Source: Diploscapter coronatus (Eukaryota > Nematoda > Chromadorea > Rhabditida > Rhabditidae). Taken from it: a stretch of DNA of 64,000 bases. This document shows, piece after piece, positions 1 to 12,800 of the stretch. Where the stretch lies: assembly GCA_964036155.1 (NCBI GenBank), contig OZ038423.1, positions 6,897,249 through 6,961,248 on the forward strand, read 5' to 3'. The position numbers and the translations under genes are program-made. The first letter of the stretch is position 1. Every line of letters begins with the position of its first letter. The notes beneath the pieces are model-generated. The model saw only the letters and a program-made list of their open reading frames with translations, made no database searches and was not told the origin of the DNA.

Positions 1-877
1 TACTCCTCGTGGAGATGTACTATTGTTCGGTATCGTGTTGTCATTCGAATTAGAATGAATAATTGGTGTAGTGGTTCGATCTAATTAAAAAAATAAATTA
101 ACATTTTATCCAACCAAAATATTCCATCAATAGTTTACTTTGGGGTGGTTGATAAATTAGACGGTTAGCTGTTTCGTCTCTAAGGTCGTTTGGTCTCATG
201 ATACTATAATAAGGGGCGGCATCCATTTTAGACGCATCTTAAAATTGCTTGCAACGTGATATCATTGCGAAAATCAATTCAAATCACCTCTCGGTGGCTG
301 AATTAGTGATGATAGAGTTGAGGCGTATTCTATCGAGCTATTCTCTACGTTTACAACTGGTCTTGAGCGATTGCTTGATTCATCCAATGATTCTAAGGAA
401 TAAAAATAATCATAAACTTATTTATGCTCCTTTCTAACCGTTCTGAACCTGGTCAATTGAGTTCGGAGCTGAATTTGGCTGCTCCTCCCTGTTTCTAACA
501 GGCGAGTGCTCAGTTTGGTTTTCGGATGAGTCTAAAAACTATGCAATCATAATGATGGTTAAGATATGATATTGTGAATAACTGACTACTGAGACGAAAT
601 AAAAAAGCTTCTCTCTCCCTTTTTTATGACTTCGAATGCGCGCTTGACGACATTTGTTCACTAGACTTTATTTTCTTTTCGTTTTCGCGTTTTAAAGACA
701 ATTGTCGATAATTAATCGGGTAATTTCTGTCAATATCAATAGAGGAAAATAATTACCAAGTGCTTATTGCGAAAATCCCGTTAAATTCGATGAAAGAACA
801 GGAAAACAAAGAATCGCCAGCGCGCATTCGAAGGCTTAAAAGAGGAAGGAGAAGAAACACGCTTCTTTTATCTCGTT
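1..877. other. AT-rich noncoding stretch
   Basis: No open frame here shows protein-like composition with splice sites. It lies downstream of the minus-strand gene ending at 878 and may contain its 3' UTR. I see no repeat or RNA gene. Confidence 0.5.
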
Positions 878-2772
878 TCAAGTAGTCAGGCATTCACAAT
901 ACCGTTTTGCTTGTTTAAATTTTTTTTCGATATGTGGTACTGTATTTTGTTGTGTGATAGTCGATGAAATATTCCTCATTCCTGATCTCTTCAATCTATT
1001 TAATCCTTTTTGATTAATTTGACCTTGTAATGATTGAGCACTGTTTGGTCGAATTTGGACATCATCATTCCAACGCACTGATTTTCTTGAGTTCGAAGGC
1101 GGATTAGTATTAACTTGACCAGGACTCTTTGGTCGTTCGATACCAAATGTTGACGGTCGAGCATTCTCACTAATTAATAAGTCATTTTCACTCAAATTGT
1201 CGATAATATCCACTAAAAGTTCGACATTTTCTGGCTCCAATTCTTTGTTGCGTCTTCCTCGGAAAACCCTGCGAATTCCCCTAAGAATATGTGCTTTTCT
1301 GGGTTTTCTGTCGATGTGAAAGTAATCGTCAGGAGCCATTATATGTTCTAGTCTTCTTGGAATGGTCCGTATATCTTGGATTATGTTAATTAGAGCAGAA
1401 TCGTCTTCGATGACAACTTCCAATTCTTCTAATATCAGTCTCTGTATGTTTTTTTTTTAATTTTATAATTGGAAAAAGTTATTCTACACCTGAATTATTT
1501 TGGCTATTTCTTTTCTATCAATAAATGGCACAGAGTTTGTAGAAATGTCATAATTAATTAGATGAGCATGATGAGAGAAGTGCTCCTTCAATTTGCTAAA
1601 ATAATTCCATTAAAATTTCCTCTAAATTAGTTTTATTTTGAAACAGAAAAATGGACGTGTCGACGAGGGTAGTTCTAAATTGGATGGTAGAAGCAGCATT
1701 GAAAAAGATGAGTCCTAGAGTAGACTAAATAAATCAGAGACGCACAAACAGGAGCGCTGCTTCAAGCCGATGTACATTTGAATTGAGGGAGGGAAAGAAA
1801 TGGAGAGAAAAAAGAAACGCCAAGGCCCCGCACGCTTATTCTCGACTCCGCCTCCATTTTCCCTATTTCAAAGTAAAAACATAGTACAATACTTTACAGG
1901 ACGTAACATAATTATTGTTGACAAAACAGTTTGAAATCACGTCGACCCGCTATTATTGCAGAATTTATGAATTTTGTCAACAATAATTGTGTTACTCTCT
2001 GTATTTTATAATTAAACTAACGAATAATGTTTAGGGCATAATTTTAGAGTTAATTTTATCATTTGAAAAGATTATAATTTTACCTTATTTCTTCGGTCGT
2101 TTCCGTTGTTCTACTGGACACTTGATATGGTCGAACGTCATTGGAATTGTTTACCAGAAAGCGACTCTCAGGTCGAAATCGAAAGAACGTTAAGTGGGTA
2201 AAGTACTTGTTTTTGTCCAGACGAGGTAATGCTGATTCTCCAAGTTTGTACGTTATGTCTAAAATAAGTGCATGTGGTTAAGTCTATCAGAAATAATACC
2301 TCCATTCGGACCATCGGTGATTATATTCGTATGCAATTTGTAAGGCGATTTTGGATCTAAATTGCCTAATTTGAATAATATACAATCCGACACGACCTTG
2401 TAGCAATTCAATAAGCTCCTCGAGTGATTTGGCTGAGCAATTTGCAGAGATAAAATATTCATGTTTGTCTTCATCAACTCCAATCCCGTAATGATAGAAT
2501 TTATCTGCAACTCTTTATTCTACACACCGGTGGTTTGTTTTTGAAATTACGTTGCTTATTCCGAAAGTCATCTACAGTTAGAGTCAACTCTCGAATGTCC
2601 TTTGGCGAAGACCATACCAGGAAGCTATATTGAGACATATCTTGGGCCAGTAGAATTGCCTCGATTTCGTAGAAATACACATTGAAGACTTGGAAACTGA
2701 ATTCATCACATCATTAGGTAAAACAACAGGAATAGTTGAAATGAAGTACCCGTTAGTTATGCGTATCGACAT
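878..2772 (-). CDS. Unrecognised 408-aa protein, six exons
   Basis: I do not recognise this family. Six exons join in frame: 2750-2772, 2551-2696, 2300-2512, 2084-2258, 1490-1595 and 878-1441, all with GT-AG introns and compatible phases, giving 408 residues. The start is the ATG at 2772, whose short exon donates a split Gly codon. The N-terminal half is mixed hydrophobic and looks globular (for example SQYSFLVWSSPKDIRELT). Residues about 120-180 contain RLDKNKYFTHLTFFRFRPES. A helical acidic part follows (RLILEELEVVIEDDSALINI), then a basic patch (RKAHILRGIRRVFRGRR) and a polar, probably disordered tail. There is no signal peptide or membrane segment, so a cytosolic or nuclear location is inferred. 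An extra upstream exon cannot be excluded, because a different first exon could splice to 2696. Confidence 0.72.
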
Positions 2773-3659
2773 TTTCCATGTGATTGCAAATTGGCAAGAA
2801 AGCTCGAGAATTTAGGCATTCAGTTGCTCCTATCAGTCAGGAATTCAGCTGGACCTGTTCTCTTTTCATTTTTGTTATCTTTCATTTCACCCGCATACAC
2901 TCAATTCATTGTTATTCTTGCGATTTTTTTTCATAGCAAAATCGATTTTTATTACAGATCTTCAACTTTTATTATTACCAAAAATAATTTGGAATAAAAA
3001 ATCAACTTTTATGTATATGCATACGTAAATTCATAAAAAAAAACAAAAAAACATAACGTCATGAAAATACTGTAATACTAGCCTTCGACGGCCGATTCCA
3101 TTCTTTTTCCTTGAACTATCGAGCACAAAATACAAATCTTATCTTCTTTTAGTATATTTTTGTTGTTTGCCTGTCTGTTCAAGCTTAATTCTCGAATACC
3201 AAGCATGGTAGACCCAAGTTTTATACATAATTGGAAATATCTTTTCATCCTAATGTACAACGTAAAGAACCTGATCGATTTTGGTCCAAGAAATGGGTAT
3301 TTTTTACCTAAAAACCATTTCCTCATTTACGAAGGTGTGAAAGAGGGAGAAGGACAAAATTACCACTTGTTTTGACATTCTGCCCAAAGCAGCTGCTAAA
3401 AGATGCAGTAGCCACATACATATTAATCATTTTACTTGACAAAAGATTGATTCTCATCTTTATTGGTCAATCAACACAAACCCATCTTCTAACCTTTAAC
3501 AGTCATAAAATAAACAATAAATTCTAATCTAATCAAATCAACAAAATCCTAATCTAGTAAAAACAATTCTCAAATAAATTATCATTTTATTGTAGAAAAA
3601 ATAAGAAATGCAAAATTTGCAATTTTACATCTCCTCCCAATCTCGACCCCTCGAAATAG

Positions 3660-4320
3660 CATGCACCCCCGAAGAGACGAAAGAGATAACGAAGGAAAGA
3701 GAAGGAGGAGGAACGGAGCGGATCGGCGGTGCCTCAGCCGAGGGGCGAGCCTGCTCCCTTTTGGGGCCGCGAGGACCTGAATTATCCGAGTTACGAAACA
3801 ATATTTAAAAAAAATTCAAATTAGAGCATTTAAATTTAAAAAAAAAAGGCTCAAAAGGGGGAATGGGAGTGAGTCGAAACTCACAAATGGAAAGGAATTT
3901 GAGAAGCGAGTCGAAAAGAAAGTTTTTTTTATATTCATTTCATTTGTTTTGATGAAAGGAAATGGACTGACCTGCGGCTTGAGCGGGCAGAGGCATGTAG
4001 CGAGAAGGCAACGACAATGCCTCGCTGACCAAGGGAGGAAGGACTCTGTTTCTTCTGAGGCCTGAATTATCCTAATTGCGGGCGATATTTCAACAAATTA
4101 GACTAAAGGAGTGGCTCGAAAGAGGGACATGAGGGCGAGTAGAAACCCGCAAATAGAGAATTTGAGAAGCGAGTCGAAAAGAAGGTTTTTCATTAATTTA
4201 ATTTTTGTTTTGATGAAAGGAAACTGACTGACCTGTAGGGCGACTGGACGAACTGGAGATGAGAGAAGCAGAGCGAAGAGGAGGGAGCGGAGCGGAGAAG
4301 GAGGAACGGAGGAGTGAACG
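3660..4320. repeat. Diverged tandem duplication, unit about 265-285 bp
   Basis: Blocks recur at an offset of about 263-285 bp. GAATTTGAGAAGCGAGTCGA occurs at 3895 and 4158. TTTGTTTTGATGAAAGGAAA followed by TGACTGACCTG occurs in both copies. CCTGAATTATCC occurs at 3776 and 4061. Purine-rich GAAGGAGGAACGGAG-like stretches flank both copies. The copies differ by many substitutions and indels, so the duplication is old. Confidence 0.7.
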
Positions 4321-4532
4321 AAGCACTTTGGCCAAATGCGCCAGCTTGTGAGGGCTTTATAATCAAAAGCTCGAGTCCTAAAATTTCGAAGTTTAGTTTT
4401 AGAAAAATACGGCATGTGATTTGAAAATTCGAATTAAAATAGAAACACATCGAGAAAAAGAGCAGATACGGTAATAATTAGGCCAAAATACTGGAACGAA
4501 TAGATTACGCCCACTTTGCATCTTGCACTGCT

Positions 4533-4787
4533 CCGGTGCAATTTTTTTTTGCATTTTTTTGGCAGTGTCACGGTTTCATCGATTCCAGTCAGAATTGTTA
4601 TTTGTCTCTACAAATTACCAAATCTGATCATATTCGGATGTTTTACAAACAATTTTCACCAAAAACGTATGAACAAAAATTAATAACACTGAATTGATTA
4701 ATAACCGAGTACGGAAAGATTGAAAATTCCGCCCAGAATCTATAAAAGCGTGACACTGCCAAATGCAAAACAAATTGCAAAAACCGG
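4533..4787. repeat. Fold-back (MITE-like) element
   Basis: The arms 4533-4597 and 4725-4787 are imperfect inverted repeats of about 63 bp. The core GGCAGTGTCACG (4561-4572) is matched exactly by CGTGACACTGCC (4749-4760), and T-rich GCATTT and TGCAATT blocks pair outside it. There is no ORF in the loop. The structure fits a non-autonomous inverted-repeat element; no target-site duplication was identified. Confidence 0.6.
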
Positions 4788-5252
4788 CATAGGTTCCCTT
4801 ATATATTTCCAAAATTCGCAGTATACTTTTGTCAAAATAATAAGTGATAATTATCACTACAGTTTTGCATCAGCTTCAGAGTTTCAAATCATTTCGGTGA
4901 ATTTTTCATGAATAACATTGAGAATCCGCACTGCTCAATACCAAAGGATAAACTCATTGTCAGAAGATGATCAAGAATTTGAGCTGAATAGCAGATTACT
5001 GTATTGCATAACACGCATCATATCATAATCATATGAAAATGCAATTTTATCATCAATCCATTTGCTCGGTTGAACTAAATTTTTAAATGTTAACCACTAT
5101 TATGAGAGTAAACTTTTATTTCATATTTCATGACCAATGAATTGGGTCAAGAATAATGTGATAAAATTTGACAGATAAAGCATGCCAAAATCATATTTCA
5201 GATAGTGAAATTCAGCTTATTGATCAATAAGTGGAGTAGATGTTTGATAACT

Positions 5253-5698
5253 TTATTGTGGTCGATTCTGGTCGAAAGTGATAGGCCAATTTCCATATTT
5301 GGGAACGCATCGGTCAGTCACGCATTTCTGCCACCAACGACAGCAAATGTTTGCTGCAAATCCACAGATGCTCTCTCCAAATTGACATTTCGCTCTTTGC
5401 TAAAAAACGTAACTATTTTTTGTAGAGGAAAAATACAGGTCAGCAAAGTCTGCAAATGCATGATAATTTTTATAGTCTATTACTCTCTAATTTAATCAGA
5501 TTTGACTTAAAGTTGATCGAATTACTTAGCTTATTTCGATCAATATGTATGTAATTTTGTCCAAATCGGATTTTAAGGATGAATTTCAGAATATAAAACT
5601 CAAAATGTTGCATTTCCAAACTTATGCTCATTATTGCAACTAACCGCCTCGGCGACTAGAAAAATCAATAATAGAAGAACAGCGATCTTCGCAAGCAT
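5253..5698 (-). CDS. Secreted six-cysteine (knottin-spaced) peptide precursor
   Basis: Two exons (5645-5698 and 5253-5399) join in phase 0 across a 245-bp GT-AG intron to give 66 residues. Residues 1-18 are a signal peptide (MLAKIAVLLLLIFLVAEA), which the first exon encodes exactly. The mature part carries six cysteines at 23, 30, 37, 38, 44 and 49, spaced C-x6-C-x6-CC-x5-C-x4-C. That is the arrangement typical of inhibitor-cystine-knot peptides, which include spider and cone-snail neurotoxins, arthropod antimicrobial peptides and nematode peptides of unknown role. A 17-residue tail without cysteines follows and ends NRPQ. No dibasic propeptide site is present. Secretion is well supported, and the knot fold is inferred from spacing only. 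A toxin, antimicrobial or signalling role cannot be told apart here. Confidence 0.8.
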
Positions 5699-5788
5699 GT
5701 TGAATTTGAATGACTGATGGCTGTGATCACTGAATGGTGAATGGAGTGAATGTTGACGACTTTGTCTGGAAATTCGAATCATCCCAGC

Positions 5789-5799
5789 CCTATTTATGC
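5789..5799 (-). promoter_or_regulatory. TATA-like box of the six-cysteine peptide gene
   Basis: Read on the minus strand, CATAAATAGGG lies about 90 bp upstream of the ATG at 5698, a plausible TATA position for a short 5' UTR. It is a sequence match only. Confidence 0.35.
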
Positions 5800-6898
5800 A
5801 TTGCATTGTGCCGGGCAAACCGACATGCTTATTTGCAACTAATTCAAACATTTCCCGTTTTGTTGACATAAATCATACGATTCGTTATTGTTCACCGAAA
5901 AAACATGAGAACACGTCGAGGTAAGTTCAAAAGGCTACAGAAACTGTTGTTCAAAAATATGCCAAATTTTGCTGAAAATCAAAATAATTCCTCAGATATC
6001 CATATTTAGAATGATCAAAGATCATATTCATGAAATCAGAAAGGGAGTTCGAAAAAAAAAACCCTTTTAAAGTAGGAATAAGCTGCATATTTTTATGGAA
6101 TTGACCGGAATGGTTTCTTGATCATAAAAAAAACTTTCTCTAAACTATCGTGCTTTTATCTGAATTCATTCTGAAAGTTCTATTTGCGTATAGACTTTAC
6201 TGAACACACTCGTAATTGTATTCTTGAATGTTTGTTTTGATTAATTTGATATACATCTTCATTTGGATTTGAGAATATTGTTCACTTAAAATTTGATCAT
6301 TTGTAAAATATTGCTACACATTCGGTAAAAATCTTTAAATATTTACCATAAAGATTTTGCTTATGGCTTTTAATAAACACTCATTTCGTGATTGTTGTTC
6401 AACGTTTCTTCGTAAATAATTTATTCCTAGCGATAGGTATCGAAATGAAGTGAACCAGTCATAAAGCCGTGACTCATGAGGCGAGATCGTTGAATCTGTT
6501 TTGCGATATGATTTGAATTGAATAAATTCTTTCAATTCAATAGGAAAATAATGACTAATTTCGGTAACGTTGGTAAAAAAATTGAAGGAAAATCAATTGA
6601 AAGAGTTCGGAAAACAACGTGAAAGTAAATTGTCGTCTGTCTAGATAGGTAGAAAGATCGCTGAATCTTCATTCCTTATGCGATGTACTCGTATATGTCC
6701 TAAAATGTACATCAACTCATTTGTTCATTTAGTTCTCAGTAAAGCAAACTATTCCGTCTCAGAATAGTCATCCTATAACTAATGCCTAGATTAGGGTGAC
6801 AATTTGTGATTTTCCAATAAAATTCCAGATATTATGGCATTTTAGATTTAAATACTTTTTAGATTTTATCAATCTTTTCTACTCGACTAGTGAATTCA
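5800..6898. other. AT-rich intergenic spacer
   Basis: This separates the six-cysteine peptide gene from the 3' end of cullin-1. No supported gene or repeat was seen, and the open frames are short and AT-driven. Confidence 0.5.
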
Positions 6899-9800
6899 TC
6901 AAATGCAACTAACATTTTTATCCTCGCTTCTCCTCATGTATTCCTGCTCAATCATTCGCTCGATGCATCGTTTGATCATTTCGATTTTGGGCTTGAATCG
7001 ATAAGACAATTGCTGGATGATCTGAAAATGAAAAGTACGTGGAAATGTTCCAGAACAACTTGCTGTCCGCTATTCATGCGAAAGCCTTTGCCTCTATCTA
7101 AACAGAAAAAATGCCGTGAAGTTTCCCGTTGACTCTGCTTTCTTTTCCCTTTCGTTCCTTCTCTTTCGACACTATTTTTACTCGGGTATCGTGTCGCGTT
7201 CGCGCTATCTTTTTTGCCCATATACAGAAGCAAAGGTTCTTTTCATGGATAATGAACCGTATGGGAAACGTTGAAAGTGTTTACCTCGGCAACAAGTTCA
7301 TTGTGAACGATTCTCTGTCTGGCCTTCAGGATTCTGACGATACAGCACTGCAATTATTTCATTATTCGTTCATAAAATGCGAAAATTCCTTACGTTGATC
7401 AAATATTTCCTGTCCTCATCGATAGTCTTCTGGTCTGAGTCGGCTTCCTTCTTAGCATCAACTTGGATAGCGTATTTCATCATGTCCACCTAAAATCGGT
7501 ATTATTTTTTCTTGGAAACTATCTGAATCTTATGAATTACAATTCTTTATTATAATTTAGAGATCGATAGGATTGCTAAATTTGGTGTTAGTCTAAATGT
7601 CTTCTATTTTCAAATCTAACAGCGCCAATTTAACAAGTAATAATAAGTCATCAGCTCGTCGTCCGCAGGATGACGAGTGGAGGTTGTTTTTGCAATCAAC
7701 CTGTACGACTCTTCCTTTAGACAATTTTTTTCTAGCACTTAGCAAGGAAGTTCATTTACACGAACACCAAAATTGTGATACTTCTTAGATATTTTATCAT
7801 ATTCAAATTCCCTTGATCAATCCTCCTCATACCTTGACCATTTTATTCGTGTATTTTTCATTCAGGGATATGACAGTATCATCTGCATAATCTCCATTCA
7901 CTGCATCTGCCGAGTTCTTGAGCAGAAGGGCCTATAGGAAATAGTGATTGCAATCTCAGGGATCCTACGAAAAGTTTCGAACCTTGACTAGTCCGCCAAC
8001 AATCTGAGAGAGGATGTTCCTCTCCATTTCGAGAGATTGGAGTAAGAAGGAAAATTCGAATGAAGTATTGCCGTTGAACATATCAATTAGAGAGATCTGT
8101 GCTGCCGTCATCTGAAAGAATCACCAGTCTTTGATAAAAAAATCATTAATATCAAGTTTATAAAGAAATGAATAAAAAATATCATTTTAATGAAAGTTTT
8201 TTCTAGCTTTCTTTGAATTGTTATTTTTCGGTTAGATTCGTCTGAAGGTGCAAACAATTTCTACGAGATATTTCATGAATATTTCAATTCCTTCTATTGA
8301 ATATTCAAGCAATAATTGGATACTTAATAAATTCCCAGGTAGCTTGGAACCTACTATTCTTCTAGTCTTCAAACCATTTGAAATAGTATGGGTAAAGATT
8401 TTCTTCACTACCATTCCTCACCCTATTAGGCATGACTTGAGGGCTTGTGGTATTCAAATAACCAATTCTTACCAGAAATCGATAGACCTTGGGCTTGAAG
8501 CACTTGGCAGCGACATCTCCGCGCGTCTGTGACAACACCCAGTCGAGTTTGCGGCCGTTGTACTTCGTGGTGTAGAAGCTCCTGAATTCCTCATGGCACA
8601 TGTTCAGCTGGTTGGGCAGATGCACTTTCAGAGAAGGCATTAATGGCCAGGAAATTGTCCTAAGTATGTCCTTCTCTCAACAAATTCCCATAACACACGC
8701 AAAGTGCTTACGTGAGAACAATTACGTTGAAATCCACTTCAATGTCTTTCCCAGCTTTATTGCAATACTCGCGAAACTCTACGCACATATCCTGGAAATC
8801 TGAATCTCGCTTTATCCATGAAGATCAAACCTACCTCGCTGAGCTGTTTGTCGGTGATCATCTTGGTTAGCTTGCTGGTGTACTCGGTTCCGCAGTCATC
8901 TTTCAGTTTATTGATCATGGTCTCTTCTGCTTCTTTACTAGCTGATTGCTCATTTATCAATCTAAATTTTTCATTCGTTCAGAATTTTAAATCTTGAATC
9001 TACCGTTTGCTAAGGAGTTTCGTGTATTGTTTATTGAAGACGTCTTTGTCCTTGATGTATTTGAACACGGTTATCTAAATGCAGCCATAAATGATAGAGG
9101 ATGAAATCAATATTTCAGAAGCAGAAGTTTGTAAGTAGTGAAAAGTAATTTATGACTGAATCTTAGCATTTCTTTTCCAAATCAATTGCAATATAAATCT
9201 ACAAACCACATCCTTGAGGCCATCATCATCGTCTGAAGTATTCTTCGAGCCTTTCCTCAGCAGTCCATCGCAGTACCTCGCCAGCAGTTCTGACGATTTG
9301 TATGCGGCGTTCTTCTCTGCCTTCTTGGTCACAGCATTCTCGTTGATGAAGTCGGATGATGCCTGAGATACTTAATTTCTCAGTTATTTCCAGGCCTAGG
9401 AGGCATTCGAGTCAGGCGCAAAAATATATCGTGGTTGAGTCGCATAGAGGAGGAGTTTTCATTATGACTTTCTTCTCATACTCATGCTTTCCCACAAACT
9501 ACAATTTCTTAGCTTCTCTATGCTCTCTCATTCATGAATCATTCGTTTATCGCTCGAAAAAGGCAAAAATCGAACTTCTTAGTGGGGCATTATTTTTGCA
9601 TGGTGTTTTCACAAAACTGCTCAATTTAATTTCCTCTATTGATTGGTACCATTTTTGGAATTAAACTTTTTTTTTCGATTTTTCACCATGGGGATACCAA
9701 CAAAATGACCAAAAATGGTACCAATCAATAGAAGAGGTTAAATTGAGCATATTTGGCGGAAGAAGCATGCAAAAATAATGCTTCAGTGAAAAGTTACGAG

Positions 9801-12800
9801 TTTTCTAAAAATCATATTTTGCCCATTTTTTAGACTTTTTCGGCCCACAAAATGGCAGAATCTGCAAATGGGTCGGTAAAACCTATATTAATCGACTACT
9901 CTAATCGAGACGAAACTTTTAAGACCAATTTTAGCTAAATCGGAGACTGACATTTGAAAAACCACCCCCGTTAGATATGTTATTTTCAGCTTATATCGTA
10001 CTTTATCGAGCGACTCGAGGAATCGTGCATCGTTGCCGAAGGCGTCTCTGGCAAGTTTTGCATATCGCTTATGGACGCGCAATATCGTGTCCACATAGAC
10101 CTTTGGATTCTGGAATTCACAATAAAATGTCCTATTTTTGTAGTAAATGACGAACCTTGAAGGCATCGTCAGCGACCTGCCCCAACTCCTCGTGTCCTTC
10201 ATTGGCGATGTGCATATTCAGCTCTTTGCTCAGATCTTCAAGACCATTATTAACGCGATTGCATAGCTAAAATCGATTCTACTAGTTTTATGTTAAGACT
10301 TTTGAAATAATATTCTGCTGTTTAGATAGAATTTGCAAAGATAAAGTTTCAGTATTGAAAACTAGGTTTCTCTGCAAACTTTAGACTAAAATTGTTGTAA
10401 ATTCGATGGATGAAGAATAAGCTTCGAAACTGAAACATAAATTTTCAACATGTACTTTGCGTGTTGAAGTTAAATTTGAACAAATTTTCTATTTGTGACT
10501 TCGTTCATTCTATCAAGAATTTAAAATTTGATTTAGAATATGTGCCCTCCTTGATCTATACTCAACAATTTCTCCAATGGAACTCGAAATCAGATCTGAA
10601 TTCGAGTTCCATTTCCATTTTAGCAGCCCAAGTTTATTTTAACAGCAATTCTTCAATCTTCAAAATTTTCAATACCTTGTACATTCTCGCGATGTCGTCA
10701 TCCTTCTTCTGGACGAGAAGTCCCCTGAATTCCTCCTGGAAGAGCTTAACTCTGTCTATGATGAGCACCTCCTCGAGTGTCTTCGCCAAGGGCATCTGTG
10801 TGGATTCGTTCATGTAGCTGCTGCAGCGACTCTTCTCCTCTTCGAGTCGCTTCTCCACCTACAAATTTCAAGATCATCATAAAATTCTTTCTAAATGAAG
10901 AAGAAATTATGGGATTATTCCGAATTCTGATAATTTAGAAGAAAATAGTTCCAAATCTTTAAATTCGAATTCTGTTAACAGATGGGAAATTCCCTACCTT
11001 TCTCATGTAATCCACCACGCTTCCATTTTGCAGAAAGTTAGACGCCTCAGCCTTGTAATACTCTTCGGTCCTCTTGATGAAGCGACCCTCGAAGTAATTT
11101 TCATAGATGAATAGTCGACATTTCTCAAGATCAATTTTCGACTTTTCTTTGCCCTTCTTCTGCTCGTCCGGTCGAGCTTTAACGATGCCCAATTCGACTG
11201 AATTTTGATATTTGATAGAAACTGAATTGTCCTTTCATACCGTAAGAATCGATGATGGGTTTGATGATGAACGTACTGATTTTGATGCCGTCCCTGTCGC
11301 GTTGAATCAATTCGAGCAACGCATCTGTCAGGTAGGACTTCAGCTCCATGAACAGAATTTCATGCCATTTCACCAAGGCTAGCTGAAAACGGTTGGAATG
11401 AAGGCGATAATGTAATTGCGAAATGATGTTCCAATCAGAGATAAATAATCGCAGACAAAATATCAGACTACTAATGAGGTTTTACATGTATAGATAGATA
11501 GATAGATTGTTTATGATTAGAGACTCTAAGCTCCGCTTCCTTGCAAAAATGTGTTTTTGGTAGAAACGTGGTAGTTTGCAATAGGAAATTTGGGAAAGAA
11601 GTACCCTAAAAACCCAATATGTCTCAAATAACGCCATCTAGTTCAATGGGTAAACCTGATGAAATGGCCCTATGCAAAAAAAAACAAGTTAAAATACCCG
11701 TGCACAAATAATATTTCATTGGTGAAAATGTATCATTTTGGATGACGTATTTTTTTAGTTTGAAATCTTCTTAAAATTATTTTTTCCTCAGAAGTTTTAT
11801 TGACACCCTTTATTATCTATTTGTGCAAGAAATTTATCCCGAAATGCTACTTGACAAACCCACTTTGGCACTCTATTTATATGATTGATTTAGCTACAAA
11901 TTTTGAAGATAGTGAGAATCTAGATACAGAAAAAACTTCATGTTTCAATAGAATTTGTTAGTTATAATTGTACAAGTTAAAATGCAAGATTTTACCGATA
12001 GCAGGATACTTTCAATAATAAATCAGTGAATAAGATGAAAACTATTTTCTTCTGACGTTTTGGAATGTCGTAATGTAATATCTTATTTGCTATAAAATCT
12101 AATAAGACATACCGTGAACGTCTGATGGACGTCTTCATTGCCAGCTTTGATCTCTCTCGCAATCCAGTTCTTATTGAGATAGGCGAAAATGCCGGTCATC
12201 ACTGTGGAGGAGAATTGGAAGTTCTTCCACTCTTCGTGGTAACGATGCAGCAGCTCCTCGCCTCGCAAAGAGGAAATCCTCTGAATTCAAAATGAATAAA
12301 TCCCATTTTCAGTTTTTTTTTTTCCGAATACCTCCGTTACGATAATGACATGATTGGTGATATACTCCCCCAGCTTGATGTTGAGATCCTCTCCAGCGAT
12401 ATCTGTTCCTATATCTGGAGTAACTTGTGCACAGAAGTTGTAGACGGCACTCAAATTTTAGGATTATTAACGAGATAAGTTGATCTTTCTCCATTCTAGT
12501 GAATGTTATTACAATGGCAATTTGGAAACCACATGACCTCATAGTATGAGAAATAGTGGGAAAAGAGAACCTACCACCTAATACCCTCCCCTAATCATAT
12601 ACTATTTCGTATGTCATGAATCCATCAGACTTTTGGATACCTATCGATAGGGTAATAAAACAACTGGGTCACAAATTGATTAACAATTTATTACGAACAT
12701 TATTATCTAGAGTCCCTAAGCTCTGTCGCCTTGCAAAAATGCGTTTTTGGTAGAAATGTGATAGTTTGAGTTAAAAATTTAGGAAGGAAGTACCTTTCAA

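Larger units (their letters stand above)
2773..5252. other. Intergenic spacer with diverged repeats
   Basis: No convincing gene was found. A frame at 3078-3326 on the minus strand is open for 82 codons but has no recognisable motif or supporting neighbours. The interval holds an imperfect tandem duplication (about 3660-4320) and a fold-back element (4533-4787), listed separately. The rest is AT-rich. Confidence 0.5.

Noticed and set aside
3078..3326. 82-codon minus-strand frame upstream of the 408-aa gene
   Set aside because: Considered as a 5' exon, but the ATG exon at 2750-2772 already completes the frame and this stretch has no motif or matching donor.
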